This document shows positions 1 through 10,280 of a stretch of DNA of 64,000 bases, in pieces (the stretch's first letter is position 1; every line of letters starts with the position of its first letter). Under the pieces are notes generated by a model that had not been told where the DNA came from, searched no databases, and saw nothing but the letters and a program-made list of their open reading frames with translations. The stretch comes from Lepidodermella squamata. Taxonomy: Eukaryota; Gastrotricha. The DNA is taken from assembly GCA_047495785.1 (NCBI GenBank), contig JBLDXI010000032.1, positions 1,054,001-1,118,000 on the forward strand, given 5' to 3'. The position numbers and the translations under genes were made by a program.

Positions 1-2820
1 TACTGCGCCTGGCTGAGAACATCCGAACACTGCCTCGCCTCTCGCGCCGCCTGCTCGACATTCATCTTCGTCTTATCGCCATGCTCAGCGAGATACGTGA
101 AGTTCTTCTGCGCAGTTTTCAAGTCATTCACCGCCATTTGGACGATTTTCAGCGTCGATTTTTCGTCCCTCAACGAATGAGTGGCTAACCGCAGTAAGAC
201 CAGGCATAAATTGTAGAGGATAACCTTGTCGGAGGGGCAGACGTGACGCGCACGGACGATAACGCGCCGGCAGTCGTTCAACTTATCGGCCTTGTAATAG
301 GCACGGGCGAGGTTCATCAGCGCGTCTGTATCGTGTTCGCGGCCGAATTTTTTCATGCAGTTTTCGTACATTTGAATGGCGGCAATGTACTGCTTCTGTT
401 CGACGTAGATGTGGGCGATGTTCATCCAGACGTCGCAGAAATCGGCGGTGGATTCGCGGACTTGGGCGAAAATGTCGCGAGCTTCGGCGATGTGGCCTTT
501 GAAAGCGAGCAGACACCCGACGCCGTTGGTCGCCCAAATGTTGGCAGGGTCAACTTTGAGCACGTGTTTGAACATGGCCAGAGCTCTAAAAATATAAATA
601 AAATAAAATGATTATCTAAATCTAATCGAGGTGGGTCACTAATAGGCTACTTTTTCAACATTTACGGTAATGGCGTTTGAAAATTGAAGTCCTCAGAATT
701 TTCATTGATACAGACATTGATTTCTCTTTAAATTATCGAAAATTTTGACAAAATCGGATCATTTGATTTTCCACTTTATAAATTTTTTAATAATTTTTGA
801 AAAAATGAATTTACCTTTCGTAATGCTTGTCCTGCTTTGATTTGTCTTTCGTAGGCTGATACAGCGTCTCAAGCCACATGTTTCCGAGCGCAACGAGGGC
901 ATACGTATCATCCTTGTGCTTCTCAAGAATCCGCTCGAATTTTTTCTGAGCCAAGCCGAATTCTTTCTTGGACAAATGAATATTGCCGATTAGAGACCAC
1001 GCCTCAGGATTATCTTGATCAACACGGAAGGCTTCTTTGTAGTAGTCGAGAGCTTCGTGGACTTGACCACGGTCACGAGCCATGCAACCGAGCCGCAGAA
1101 AGCAGTCGATATAGCCACTCTGCTCGGACAAAAGTTGGCGATAAATTCGCTCGGCAACAACATCATCGTGCAAGGCCTCGTGGACTCTAGCTAAATTGTA
1201 CCGAATCGAAATCGACATCCCAGCATAGTAATTTCGGTCATGCTCGACCTCGGCCCGGCACCTATCCAACGCAGTTTGATACATTTCCTTCGCAACTTTC
1301 ATATTTCCAAGGCGGAAATTTAAAGAGGCGATGTTGTTCAAAATTTCAGGTGGCAAATCAGGAGACACGTTTTCTTTCAACAATTTCGACGCCTCTTCAT
1401 AGGCGTGGAGTGACGCTTGCAAATCTTGATCCTCCAAAATTTGAGCCAACTCAATCCAAGCTTCAATATCATCAGGCTGCTGCTTCGTTACGGCTTCAAG
1501 CAGCGTTTTCGCCTGTTGCCGTTTCTCAAGCGATGGCGAGTTTGAGTACAGTGAACCGAGAATTTTCATCGATTCGTAATTTTGCGGCATAGCTTTTAGC
1601 ACTTTTTCAAAACAAGTCGCCGCATTTTCTTTATCACCGCGATGAATATACATCTGCCCCAGGCCGAAATACGGTATCACAAATGAAGCGGGGGCGAATT
1701 GGGTCGATTGATAGTAGTACTGAAAGGCTTGATCATAGTCACCTTGAACGTGGAAAGCCCTCGCGAGCTGGTAGCAACTCTCAGCTCGCATGCCTTCATT
1801 CTCGGTATTGTGAAAAGCGTAAATAGCCAGATTATGGACCTTGGCGTAGTCCTTCTTATAGAATAGGTGATTTGACAGTAGATTCAGCACCATCGGGTTG
1901 TTGAAATCGATTGCATAGGCGCGACTCAGCAATTGAACAGCCGTTCGGACAGAGTCAACGTCCTTCTTATTAAGGTGGCACAGAGCCAACCCAACAAAAG
2001 CATCGACGTTGTTCTCATCGAGCTGAAGTACTCTTTCAAATGCAATGCGAGCTTCCTCCATCTTGTTCAATTTAAATTGGCAAAGACCGATTCCAAGCCT
2101 AAAATAAATGATTACTTCAAGGCGGGTTAGGAAATTTGTTGAATTTCAGACCTAATTCCAGGAGGTCCACTCGGGAAAGTTCTCAGCGCTTTACGATATA
2201 AATTCAAAGCACCCTTGTAGTCGCCTTTGCGAAATGAAAGACACGCTTTTCCGATCAAAGCTGGAACATTGTTCGGAGTCTCGCGTAAAACGTAAGAAAA
2301 TTGCTGATCTGCCTGGTCGAGTTTTTCGCCCTCCAGCAAGCAATAGTAAGCTCGGCACAGCAAGTGATTTGGTTCGTACATGATGATTCGATCGGCGGCG
2401 GAATAGAGTTGAAGCGCTTCCTTGAAAAAGTCACGCTTCTTCTCTTTCGCCTTTTCTCGGTATGCTTTTTGAACGTAATAGGCGCCAAGACTGTCCAAAC
2501 AACGCATTTTGTCTTTATCACTGCCTTCGTAGTTGGTACTCGCCATGTCCTTAGCATGCGTCAAAAATCTGACAAAATCGTCATGACGGCCTTGGTTGTA
2601 GTATTCAGACTAAATTAATTAAATGTAACGAAATCTTGTAAGTTTAATTGAAAAAACTTACAGCAAGGGTTATCCAGACATTTATTTGCGGTTGTTCCTG
2701 CTTCAAAATATCGAGGACCTCGTCACCTTCAGGCAGAGCATCCAAATCAAGCTCAATGACTTCATCGGTATTCTTCAGTGGAATTTCGATGCAGCCTTTA
2801 CTACCAACAGGCTGATCCAT
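1..2820 (-). CDS. CTR9: CTR9, PAF1 complex TPR subunit (partial, 3' end beyond window)
   Basis: Nuclear scaffold of the PAF1 transcription elongation complex, which couples RNA polymerase II to histone modification. Four exons are visible on the minus strand: 2820-2662, 2609-2152, 2098-815 and 585-1, with GT..AG introns of 52, 53 and 229 bp; the frame is kept across all joins and about 828 residues are present of a protein usually near 1,100-1,200. The N-terminus has the family's [19 protein letters not shown] block, followed by a long run of TPR repeats including [20 protein letters not shown] and [15 protein letters not shown], both strongly CTR9-like. The basic C-terminal tail lies off the left edge. 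The start is the first ATG of the conserved block, directly after an acceptor-like ATTATTAG. It sits 173 bp downstream of Pellino on the same strand. Recognition is from family knowledge; the exon joins were read directly. Confidence 0.95.
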
Positions 2821-2993
2821 TCTAATAATTTATGAACAGTTCAACCTAGGCATAAATTCAGAAGTGAAAAAGTGCGTTTACTTGGAAGCAAGAATACTGT
2901 GCCAGATTTGAAAATATGTGCGATTATTAATACCAATATATTAATATTCATGGAAGCAAGGCTGGAATAACGTAGTAGAAAAACATTCATTTT

Positions 2994-4220
2994 TCAAAAA
3001 AACAGCGGACCCACTGGTGAACCAGTGGTCAGCGATGTCAAGCAGAATGGGCACGCTGCGACTGCATCAACGCCATTACCGCGCATAGCAACTTTTGCCC
3101 AAAACTTGGCCGTCTTTTCCGAAGCAATGTGACCACAAGCTCGGAAAAACCAAGTCGGCAAATCTGAATCAAAATACATTCGTGATTCATCTCCCATTTG
3201 CAACCGAATTAGAACATTTTCAGGGTCGGCATGTCGACAAACAGGGCATCCCTGTTTGCCCTTTCCCAAATCAGAATCAAGGTGTAGACCGCTGAGAACA
3301 TGACCACATAGCCTGAAAGCACAAGGATCCGATTCGGTAACAGGCTCTGGCGCAATGCCAACAACATTCGATGGCTGAGGATTTAATCGATCGGTAGTTT
3401 TCTGAGTATTCGGTCGTTTGATGATAAGAGTTTGCAGTGCTACAGGGCATTGGTTGTGCATGCCGTTGATCAAAGCTATATTTCGCTGCAAATCTTCATC
3501 GTCGAAGTTCCGGCTGGCCTCTGCAGATCGCCAAAGTAAGAGCAGTCCGCCAACGTCAATTATTGTGCCATCAACTAACTCATTAGTTTCATCTTGCACA
3601 ATATCATTCTTCAAGTTAGGTTTTGATCTTCGTTCCGTTGTCCGATAGAGCTTGCCCGAAACTGACACCTCACGCCACATGGGTTCCCAGTCATCCAAAG
3701 CTTGGCCTTCTCTGGGTGGATGTAGAAGCAAAATACCATTGGTAATTAGCGCATCATAATGACCATCGATTTCCCCTTTCATGGCGTTCTGGCCCAAAAA
3801 TATCTTCATACGATCGTCAAAACCAGCCGCGTAAATGCGAGCGGAATGTGGCGCTGTCCGATTTATGACTATACGCGCGGAATAACGCGAGACTGTCGGA
3901 ATGTTGATTAGCTGAACGTCATTTTTCTTTGATAGAGCTCTACCAATTTGAAACATGTCCTTATCTTGAACTGATTCAAAAGAAACAACCACGTCAGCGT
4001 CGTCAAGTTCGAAAGACATAGCAGCCTCATTGCTAGAAGCCATGTGCTCTTGTGCAGCTGATTTTTTCAGCAGCTCTGTCCTAGACGGCATGACAGCAGT
4101 AGCAATATCCGGTCGCCTGAGGACCAACCGACGTTGTGGAATAAGGGATGAAAGCTCTCCTTTCTCGGCACCGATAACAACAAGTTCGCCATATTTTCTG
4201 CCTGGTTCCATGACACTCAT
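2994..4220 (-). CDS. PELI: Pellino-type E3 ubiquitin ligase
   Basis: Pellino proteins ubiquitinate IRAK-type kinases in Toll/IL-1 receptor signalling. The 408-residue product has the family architecture: an N-terminal YGELVVIG strand, the phosphopeptide-binding FHA-like core (DMFQIGRA..., then SRYSARIVINR and ARIYAAGFD...IFLG) and a C-terminal RING-like region with CGH..CPVCR and ACGHIASEKT..ACPFC. Length matches the usual ~410-420. The reading frame is open for 50 further codons upstream, but these are hydrophobic and cross a GTTACAG acceptor 26 bases before the chosen ATG, so I take ATG 4220 (MSVMEPGRKYGEL) as the start. The coding part has no intron. Its stop is 173 bp before CTR9 on the same strand; upstream it diverges from the membrane-protein array. 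Confidence 0.93.
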   Translation of the reverse strand: MSVMEPGRKYGELVVIGAEKGELSSLIPQRRLVLRRPDIATAVMPSRTELLKKSAAQEHMASSNEAAMSFELDDADVVVSFESVQDKDMFQIGRALSKKNDVQLINIPTVSRYSARIVINRTAPHSARIYAAGFDDRMKIFLGQNAMKGEIDGHYDALITNGILLLHPPREGQALDDWEPMWREVSVSGKLYRTTERRSKPNLKNDIVQDETNELVDGTIIDVGGLLLLWRSAEASRNFDDEDLQRNIALINGMHNQCPVALQTLIIKRPNTQKTTDRLNPQPSNVVGIAPEPVTESDPCAFRLCGHVLSGLHLDSDLGKGKQGCPVCRHADPENVLIRLQMGDESRMYFDSDLPTWFFRACGHIASEKTAKFWAKVAMRGNGVDAVAACPFCLTSLTTGSPVGPLFF

Positions 4221-4608
4221 GAAGAATGGTAGAAGCAAAAATATCTGTAACAAAACTGAAAACTTGAAACCGGAACTTAAGACCAGCCAATACGGAAAGA
4301 AAGAAGAAACTTGGGCCGCCAGCATTTCGGTACGGACCAATCCATTTATGGCATGTAATTTGCTTTTCATGTATGATAAAAATCAAAGTATTTTCTCAGC
4401 CGAAATTTTTTTATATTTGCAAGTTTAGACATTTTTCAAATTTTATTGCCGCAGTATTTTCAAATCGAAAAGCACGGGACGGCTCATCAATGATCGATCG
4501 AAGTGCGACGTAGATCTTTCGATTGGATTATAGTACCCAGGATCTCAGATGAAACCTTGGTGTATGACTCCAATGTTACTGTCTTAAGAATAGACGAAAA
4601 CAGACATT

Positions 4609-5655
4609 ATGCTTGCTCATTTTTCTCAAAACAGCTCTTTGCTCACCAAGTTTTGGCAGTGTTTCATCCTTCTTTCAGTGTCCTCCTTTCCATACCTCAC
4701 GAGATCAGCCGAATTCATTCTTCAAGGCAGTCCAGCGAGAGAGCTGTGTGAAAATGTGTTCTCAAACTACCTCTCATATCGAATAAATTTTGGATGCTCG
4801 TTGAATTCTGCCGCGGAGCTGTCGAGCGAGTCTGCGAATGACACAATGGAACAGTTACCCTCGAAAGCGTGCTCATCTCATATCATTGTACCTCCTTGGT
4901 TCGGTTACAGTGGCGCTTTCTTCTTCGTTCGTATTTTCAAATTGTCGAAATACGCAGCTGATTCTCGTGTGCTGTTTTATGCTGCCGATAATAGGAAGAA
5001 AAGCCGAAATAAGGATAAGGTATTTGACAGCGATTCAGATTGCTTAGCTCATCAACCTGGCGAATGCAATTTAGCTCTTACTTTATTCACGGTGCCAACT
5101 GCCCATCTGGAAATAGTATTTTTTGGCGGACCTGATATTTCCTGCAATCCTTACTCATTGCTCATTGACTTTGCCGTCACTGTTGCGACACACTCGTTGA
5201 CAACACCGACGACTGGACCGACGATTGGCTGCCCAATGGGCTTTATTTACTGCGAAAAGTTGCTGATGTGTTTTCACGAGTCACAGTTTACAGAATCATG
5301 CATATCGGATAAAATTGTCGTGGAAGAAGGATTGAAGAAGAATAATCCGTGGGCAGATACCAACCCATTCGCTGCCGGGGTTCCCCTTACCCTAATCGTT
5401 GCACCGATTATCATCGGGGCGATAATATTTGCGCTGACTCCATTTATTTCAGCCAGAATAAGGAAATATTACGCTGATCGTTTGGGATCATCAAGCAGCA
5501 GCTCCAGTTCCAACCTTCGTGACCAACTCCGACCGAACACGCAGCCGGCGGCTGTTTATTCCATACCTTTATCAACGCTCGACAATCATGTGAATGGAGA
5601 GTATTTACCTCCAACCTACGACGATTTTATGCTTTCTGTTGATTCTAAAGCTTGA
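4609..5655 (+). CDS. Array gene 1: eight-Cys membrane protein, PPxY tail
   Basis: 348 residues. Hydrophobic signal at about 13-33. The ectodomain is divergent, but all eight family cysteines can be placed: FGC, KAC, DSDC, GEC, ISC before NPYSLLIDF, IGC (with an extra YC), LMCFHE and ESC. The membrane span is about 258-280. The tail carries a run of eight serines and, near the C-terminus, LPPTYDDF (PPxY at 334-337), a WW-domain ligand form. It lies divergently from Pellino, with 388 bp between the start codons. Function is unknown; a plasma-membrane or endosomal protein handled by Nedd4-type ligases is inferred only from the PPxY motif. Confidence 0.8.
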   Translation: MLAHFSQNSSLLTKFWQCFILLSVSSFPYLTRSAEFILQGSPARELCENVFSNYLSYRINFGCSLNSAAELSSESANDTMEQLPSKACSSHIIVPPWFGYSGAFFFVRIFKLSKYAADSRVLFYAADNRKKSRNKDKVFDSDSDCLAHQPGECNLALTLFTVPTAHLEIVFFGGPDISCNPYSLLIDFAVTVATHSLTTPTTGPTIGCPMGFIYCEKLLMCFHESQFTESCISDKIVVEEGLKKNNPWADTNPFAAGVPLTLIVAPIIIGAIIFALTPFISARIRKYYADRLGSSSSSSSSNLRDQLRPNTQPAAVYSIPLSTLDNHVNGEYLPPTYDDFMLSVDSKA

Positions 5656-5845
5656 AATTGAATTTAATTCTTCTGGTTGTGCGAATTTTTATTTTGGTGT
5701 ACCTATTTCTATATTTTATCCTCCAAGAGGAGACGTTGTTGTGGCTAAGGACCATCCCATGTGGCTTTATTGAAATTAAATCTCTATATTATTGTTCATA
5801 ATACTTGTTTATTTATTTTAGGTGGTTAATCAAATTGAATGATAA

Positions 5846-6232
5846 ATGTCCCAATATTCGTTGGCCATTACCGTATGTGCCCCTTTTGTGCTATTGGTCG
5901 TGGTTCTATTAATTCTGGCGATGCTATGGTACATGTGTAAACATCGTCCTAGCTACGGCGATGTGGTACATCATCACTTTGAGATATTTAGTCGAGCGAA
6001 TTCTACGATCGCTTCAACTTCCAGCGCTGAAACAAGCAGTGATGCAGATGATCTTCCTCATTACGATACTCTTCCGCCTCCTAACTACGAAGAAGTAGCG
6101 AAATTGATGGCTGCGAGTAATTCTTATAGAAGATCTAATGAATGCGATACTTACATCGATCTTCCGATTCCACCTGTTCATAATACCACATTAAAAGATG
6201 CGATGAACGCAAAGCACAACAATTTGATATGA
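5846..6232 (+). CDS. Array gene 2: membrane anchor plus PPxY tail, no ectodomain
   Basis: 128 residues. There is no cleavable signal: residues 8-31 form one long hydrophobic segment, so this is probably a signal-anchor protein with a very short outer part. The tail has LPHY (70-73) and PPPNYEEV (PPxY 78-81), closely like the C-terminal motif of full-length members. An acceptor-like TTTATTTTAG ends 24 bases before the ATG, and gene 1 has its own stop and tail 190 bp upstream, so this is unlikely to be the last exon of gene 1. It is either a real tail-only member or a remnant that lost its ectodomain; the clean reading frame favours the former. Confidence 0.65.
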   Translation: MSQYSLAITVCAPFVLLVVVLLILAMLWYMCKHRPSYGDVVHHHFEIFSRANSTIASTSSAETSSDADDLPHYDTLPPPNYEEVAKLMAASNSYRRSNECDTYIDLPIPPVHNTTLKDAMNAKHNNLI

Positions 6233-6494
6233 ACTGCTGATTTCTTGTTGCTACAAACTATCAAACAATATAAGCATATATTTGTATTATTGAAAATATC
6301 AAAGTCATAATTTGAAACGATTTGATTTTAATTGCTCAAAATGAGACGTTTCATGATTGTTGAGCTTCCGAGTGACATTGTTGTAATTTGTTATATATTT
6401 GAAAAAGCGAGAATTTTTAATACGATATTATTTATTTTTCATTTTAGATTATTATTTTTGCGAGATTTCCGAAGGGCGTCGATACTAACTTTGC

Positions 6495-7856
6495 ATGCTT
6501 TTAATTCCTAGAAAGTTTATTTTTATGATTTTATTACACCTGAATTGTTGCGATTCTGGATTTCATACATTTTTAATATTGGCCGGTATATTATGCTTCA
6601 ACACGGCTCAGTCGTTCGATGACAACGTGCCTGGACCTGTCGACGACGATATTGATGACTTTGTAGCCCGGAAGAACGAAGCAGCGTCTGGCACTATAAT
6701 CCGCCGAGTTTATTTCGGCTGTTCTCAATGGACCGATGAATCTTGCACGACAAATTTATCCGCTGCATTTTTAACGCAGTTTCAACAACAGGGCTCATCA
6801 ATATCCGCCCTTTTTAACCCGTTTGCGTCGACTTTCGTAAGCGTGGTCCGATTTTTTAATTACAATAACGTGAGACTACGAGTTTTCGCGCTGAAAAGCG
6901 ACCGATCTCGAGTCACGTTGTTCGATACGGATCAAAAATGTCGAACATCGGCCACGTCTGAGAATTGCTGGGCTTTTATGGCCTTAAACAGCTTTATTGA
7001 CGCAGATCGGCTTAACTGCCCACCCTGCGTTTGGAATTCCAAGTTTCAGGTTAAAGTGCCTTCTTATTCGTTCAAAAATTTGGTCGTATTGTTGGAAAGA
7101 GTGAAAAGTTCGTATCGATCATGTGGCAAGACGATAATTCGAGCTGATTTTATCGAAAATCCTACAAAAACCGGTGGATCGATTTTGGACTCGATTTTAC
7201 GAGACCCGTTACTTGGGGCAAACACCTTAATGTCTACCAGTGATGACCCTCAATGCGAGGCGAGGGACGAGGCGATAGGACAGGGCACTGAGTTATTTTT
7301 ATGCGTAAGCGAACCCTCCCTGTGGTCACCGCTAAAGGGGATACCGACTTTCGGGACGGAGTTATGCTCAGTATCCGTCGCGGTTCAACCAGCTGGTTCG
7401 AACCCGGATTCGACGTATTTGAATAACAGGTCTCGCGGCGTAACGGCCGGTTTAAGCGTGAATCGCACGATTTTCATCGGTGTAGTCCTGCCAATATCGG
7501 CGTTTGTCATTGCCGCGACTGTTATTTGGTGTTATCGCCAGAAATGTGCGCCTACTCTATTACCGAGTAGTCCAAATATTCACTATCAAAACAGGCCGAA
7601 TCCATCGGCGACAGGGCAGAATACTCAACAAATCGTTATGATAAGTAATTCCGAAACAATTCCACTTGTTAATCGTACTACTGTTGCTGCTCCTGTTGCT
7701 GTTGTTCCAAGCGGTGCATTACCACCATCTTACGAGGAATGCATACAGGCTAACCAGCCATTATTAGGCAAAGAACCGGGTGATAACACACTACTTGCTT
7801 CCACATCGTCGAATATTGCAGCTAATAGTAGTAGTAATGACAACAAATCTGACTAG
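6495..7856 (+). CDS. Array gene 3: eight-Cys membrane protein, PPxY tail
   Basis: 453 residues. The N-terminus is hydrophobic (1-39); Met11 could also be the start. The ectodomain carries YFGC, ESC, VRLRVFAL, LFDTDQKC and the later cysteines, with an extra NCPPC pair. The CFDDL motif is degenerate (FLCVSE). The membrane span is about 323-345. The 108-residue tail has LPPSYEEC (PPxY 410-413) and ends in an Asn/Ser-rich low-complexity stretch. An acceptor-like ATTTTAG lies 48 bases before the ATG. It belongs to the divergent left-end group of the array. Confidence 0.82.
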   Translation: MLLIPRKFIFMILLHLNCCDSGFHTFLILAGILCFNTAQSFDDNVPGPVDDDIDDFVARKNEAASGTIIRRVYFGCSQWTDESCTTNLSAAFLTQFQQQGSSISALFNPFASTFVSVVRFFNYNNVRLRVFALKSDRSRVTLFDTDQKCRTSATSENCWAFMALNSFIDADRLNCPPCVWNSKFQVKVPSYSFKNLVVLLERVKSSYRSCGKTIIRADFIENPTKTGGSILDSILRDPLLGANTLMSTSDDPQCEARDEAIGQGTELFLCVSEPSLWSPLKGIPTFGTELCSVSVAVQPAGSNPDSTYLNNRSRGVTAGLSVNRTIFIGVVLPISAFVIAATVIWCYRQKCAPTLLPSSPNIHYQNRPNPSATGQNTQQIVMISNSETIPLVNRTTVAAPVAVVPSGALPPSYEECIQANQPLLGKEPGDNTLLASTSSNIAANSSSNDNKSD

Positions 7857-8255
7857 AATTGTAGAAAAACTGATATCGAAAAATATTATAGTCTTCGAGC
7901 GGCTCAACAAATCTTAACACCACGATGATTACTTCATTTTTCTACGATATAAACGGCAATGTGCAAACACGAATGGTGCTCAGTTTGAAAAATATGTACA
8001 GATATGTAAACCCATTTTACCTTATATATATATATATACGCATGAATTATCTGAAATTATCCATTCTTGTCATAATTAAACGTGCCATTTCAAACCTATT
8101 TTCTTGGCGTTGTTTCCTGTAAAAAATCTGAAATTTTCCGTTTCTCCATAATATCTTGTTGATATTTTTTGTATTAAAAATAACTGATCTTAATTTATTT
8201 TTTCTGATTTTTAGGGACCAAATTTATCTGAAAGAATGGAAGCTCAATATTAATA
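7857..8255 (+). other. Spacer between array genes 3 and 4
   Basis: AT-rich, with a short TA run near 8024-8040 and an acceptor-like TTTTTAG ending at 8214, just before gene 4. A 65-codon open frame at 7925 has no family features. No other feature seen. Confidence 0.5.
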
Positions 8256-8849
8256 ATGGTTGTGTGGATTTTGCCGATTTTTCTGGTCGAATTAGCGGCT
8301 GGTCAAAATGAGAATTCATCTTCGGATTCTAATCAGACTGAATTCGTCGTGTCTCGAGTAACTACAACTTCAACTATCATTCCCAGTCAGACGAGTCTCA
8401 TTTTCCCGCCTCTCTACTCATACGCAGCGTATCACAAAACCGAACTAGTCCTATCGGTTGTTCCGATAGTTATTACAACTTTGAGTTTCGTGATAATCTC
8501 AATGATAGCCGTGAGATGCGCGAGAATTTGCAAGCTGAGACGCGAACGGGAGTTACGTTTGCGTCAACATGAGCGCCGATTCGCCGAGTTACAGGCGCAT
8601 TTCAACGCAAATTCACCACCGGCTGTTCAACCGAATGATGTCCTTGTGGCGTATGACCTGGGCGACCAGCCACCGCCTAGTTATTCCACGTCTACGGTGT
8701 CGATTTCTGACGCTTCTCACACTTCTGGTGCAAATTCTATGCCTGATCTTGCCTTTGCTATCTCGGATGGGAAAGTTTCAACGGCTTTAGATGCGCCTCC
8801 GCCTGATTATAAGGAATTTGTTTCTGCTATGAATAAGGCTGATTCATAG
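8256..8849 (+). CDS. Array gene 4: short stalk, membrane span, two PPxY motifs
   Basis: 197 residues. Signal peptide 1-16 ends at AAG; then a Ser/Thr-rich stalk of about 45 residues with no cysteine; membrane span about 64-86; a strongly basic juxtamembrane helix (RRERELRLRQHERR); and a tail with PPPSY (PPxY 140-143) and PPPDY (182-185). The eight-Cys ectodomain is absent. An acceptor-like GATTTTTAG ends 42 bases before the ATG. It could act as an adaptor presenting PPxY motifs without an outer binding domain; that is inference from architecture. Confidence 0.75.
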   Translation: MVVWILPIFLVELAAGQNENSSSDSNQTEFVVSRVTTTSTIIPSQTSLIFPPLYSYAAYHKTELVLSVVPIVITTLSFVIISMIAVRCARICKLRRERELRLRQHERRFAELQAHFNANSPPAVQPNDVLVAYDLGDQPPPSYSTSTVSISDASHTSGANSMPDLAFAISDGKVSTALDAPPPDYKEFVSAMNKADS

Positions 8850-9149
8850 TTTGTTGTGCCTGAAAATTGTTTATTTTAAATTAGCGTGCGAAAAAACGGT
8901 GAATCTCTTACAGTCGTCTAATCTATTCTTTTAATTATGCTACTTTCACGGGTACATTTGAATCTCAGGTTTTCATGGTTAATATATTTTATTACCTAAT
9001 AAATTTTAATTTTATTGTTAAAAATTGCTGTTTTCTTCATTTAGATTTATTAATGTCTGGTTAATTCGCCCTTCAGACGATTGCAAGTGGCAACCAATGT
9101 TGGAGATTTCCGGTCTCCCTTGGCTTTATTATTGAAAAACGTGCCGGAA

Positions 9150-10130
9150 ATGAGTAATACTCCGTGTCGAATTTTTGCGCTTGCTATTGTTATGAAATTC
9201 GTGGGTGCAAGCGAGGAGCCATCTGCTTTCGATTCGAATCAGACAGCTATTACAACTTCTACCACTTCGACTACTACTACTACCGCCTATAGCCACGAGC
9301 AACAGTCAGTTTATATCGGCTGCAGTGATGTTAACCGCGAGAATCGGTCTGAATCGTGGTGCTTTGGCACATTTTCACGCAAAGATCTCAAAAACTACTT
9401 CAATCTGAGCAAAAATGACATAACTTCAGATATCAAAATTTACGTCAATCGATTGCAAATTGACTCGAGAATCAAAATCTACGGGCTTGAACATCAGTAT
9501 TCGTTAACCTCAATCGGCAAAATTTTGGATGATATCAACGAGAATTTAGCTGAAAGAGGTGATAATTTATTCGACTCATTGCCTGATTGCCCGGGCGCTA
9601 TATCCGAGCAATGTGAATTTGTTGTGAAACAAAATTGGTGGTCAAAGTATATTTCTTTCGGCTTAATTCTGTCTAACCCGATGGAAAATTGGTGCTCCTA
9701 TGGCTATCAAATTCGTCTGGCGTGGTTCAAAAATGAGCTAAATATTCCTCTGGAAAATATTCCGACTTCTGAGCAATTTCCTTGCTCGAAATTAGCCATT
9801 TTCGATAATTCGTCTAGTCCCTCCGCCGCTCGATTTTGCTTCGAAGATTCGCCAATTTTTTCAGCATCCAACTGTTCAGTAGGATCGAAACCTATGAAAA
9901 TTGAATTCTCAACTGGCTCAACTTCATCGAAGCCGATTTTTGATGGAAGCTTTCCAAATATCGCGTATTATTTATACGAATATTGGTATATTTTACCCGC
10001 GATCATGGTGCTCTGGCTTGTCATTTGGCAATCTCGTGGCATGTGGTTGAAACACATCAAGCGTGTCAGATCTTATTTTATGGAGCTACCAGCCCCGCAA
10101 TACGACTATACGGCGACCTCTCAAATGTAA
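9150..10130 (+). CDS. Array gene 5: eight-Cys membrane protein
   Basis: 326 residues from ATG 9150; the frame is open 23 codons further up but without an ATG. Signal peptide about 1-20, then a Thr-rich linker, then the ectodomain with YIGC, SWCFG, IKIYGL, LFDSLPDC, EQC, NWCSYGY, FPC, RFCFED and SNC, i.e. all eight cysteines. Membrane span about 272-293. The short tail ends LPAPQYDY, a weak relative of the PPxY motif. It is most like gene 6. Two short upstream open frames lie between the acceptor-like ATTTAG (ends 9044) and the start. Confidence 0.82.
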   Translation: MSNTPCRIFALAIVMKFVGASEEPSAFDSNQTAITTSTTSTTTTTAYSHEQQSVYIGCSDVNRENRSESWCFGTFSRKDLKNYFNLSKNDITSDIKIYVNRLQIDSRIKIYGLEHQYSLTSIGKILDDINENLAERGDNLFDSLPDCPGAISEQCEFVVKQNWWSKYISFGLILSNPMENWCSYGYQIRLAWFKNELNIPLENIPTSEQFPCSKLAIFDNSSSPSAARFCFEDSPIFSASNCSVGSKPMKIEFSTGSTSSKPIFDGSFPNIAYYLYEYWYILPAIMVLWLVIWQSRGMWLKHIKRVRSYFMELPAPQYDYTATSQM

Positions 10131-10280
10131 CAGTGTGCTAGATATTTCGATATTATTACTGTAAAAAAAATCCGGTGCCATTCAGTATTATTTTTACATT
10201 ATTTTGTGGTATAATTTTATGTTTGCTTAAAAAATTGTAGACGATATTTGCGTTTTGCCAAATTTTAGACGTGTTTTAAG

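Noticed and set aside
4221-4370. 50-residue hydrophobic N-terminal extension of Pellino
   Set aside because: It spans a GTTACAG acceptor and no Pellino has such a leader; the downstream ATG fits the family length.
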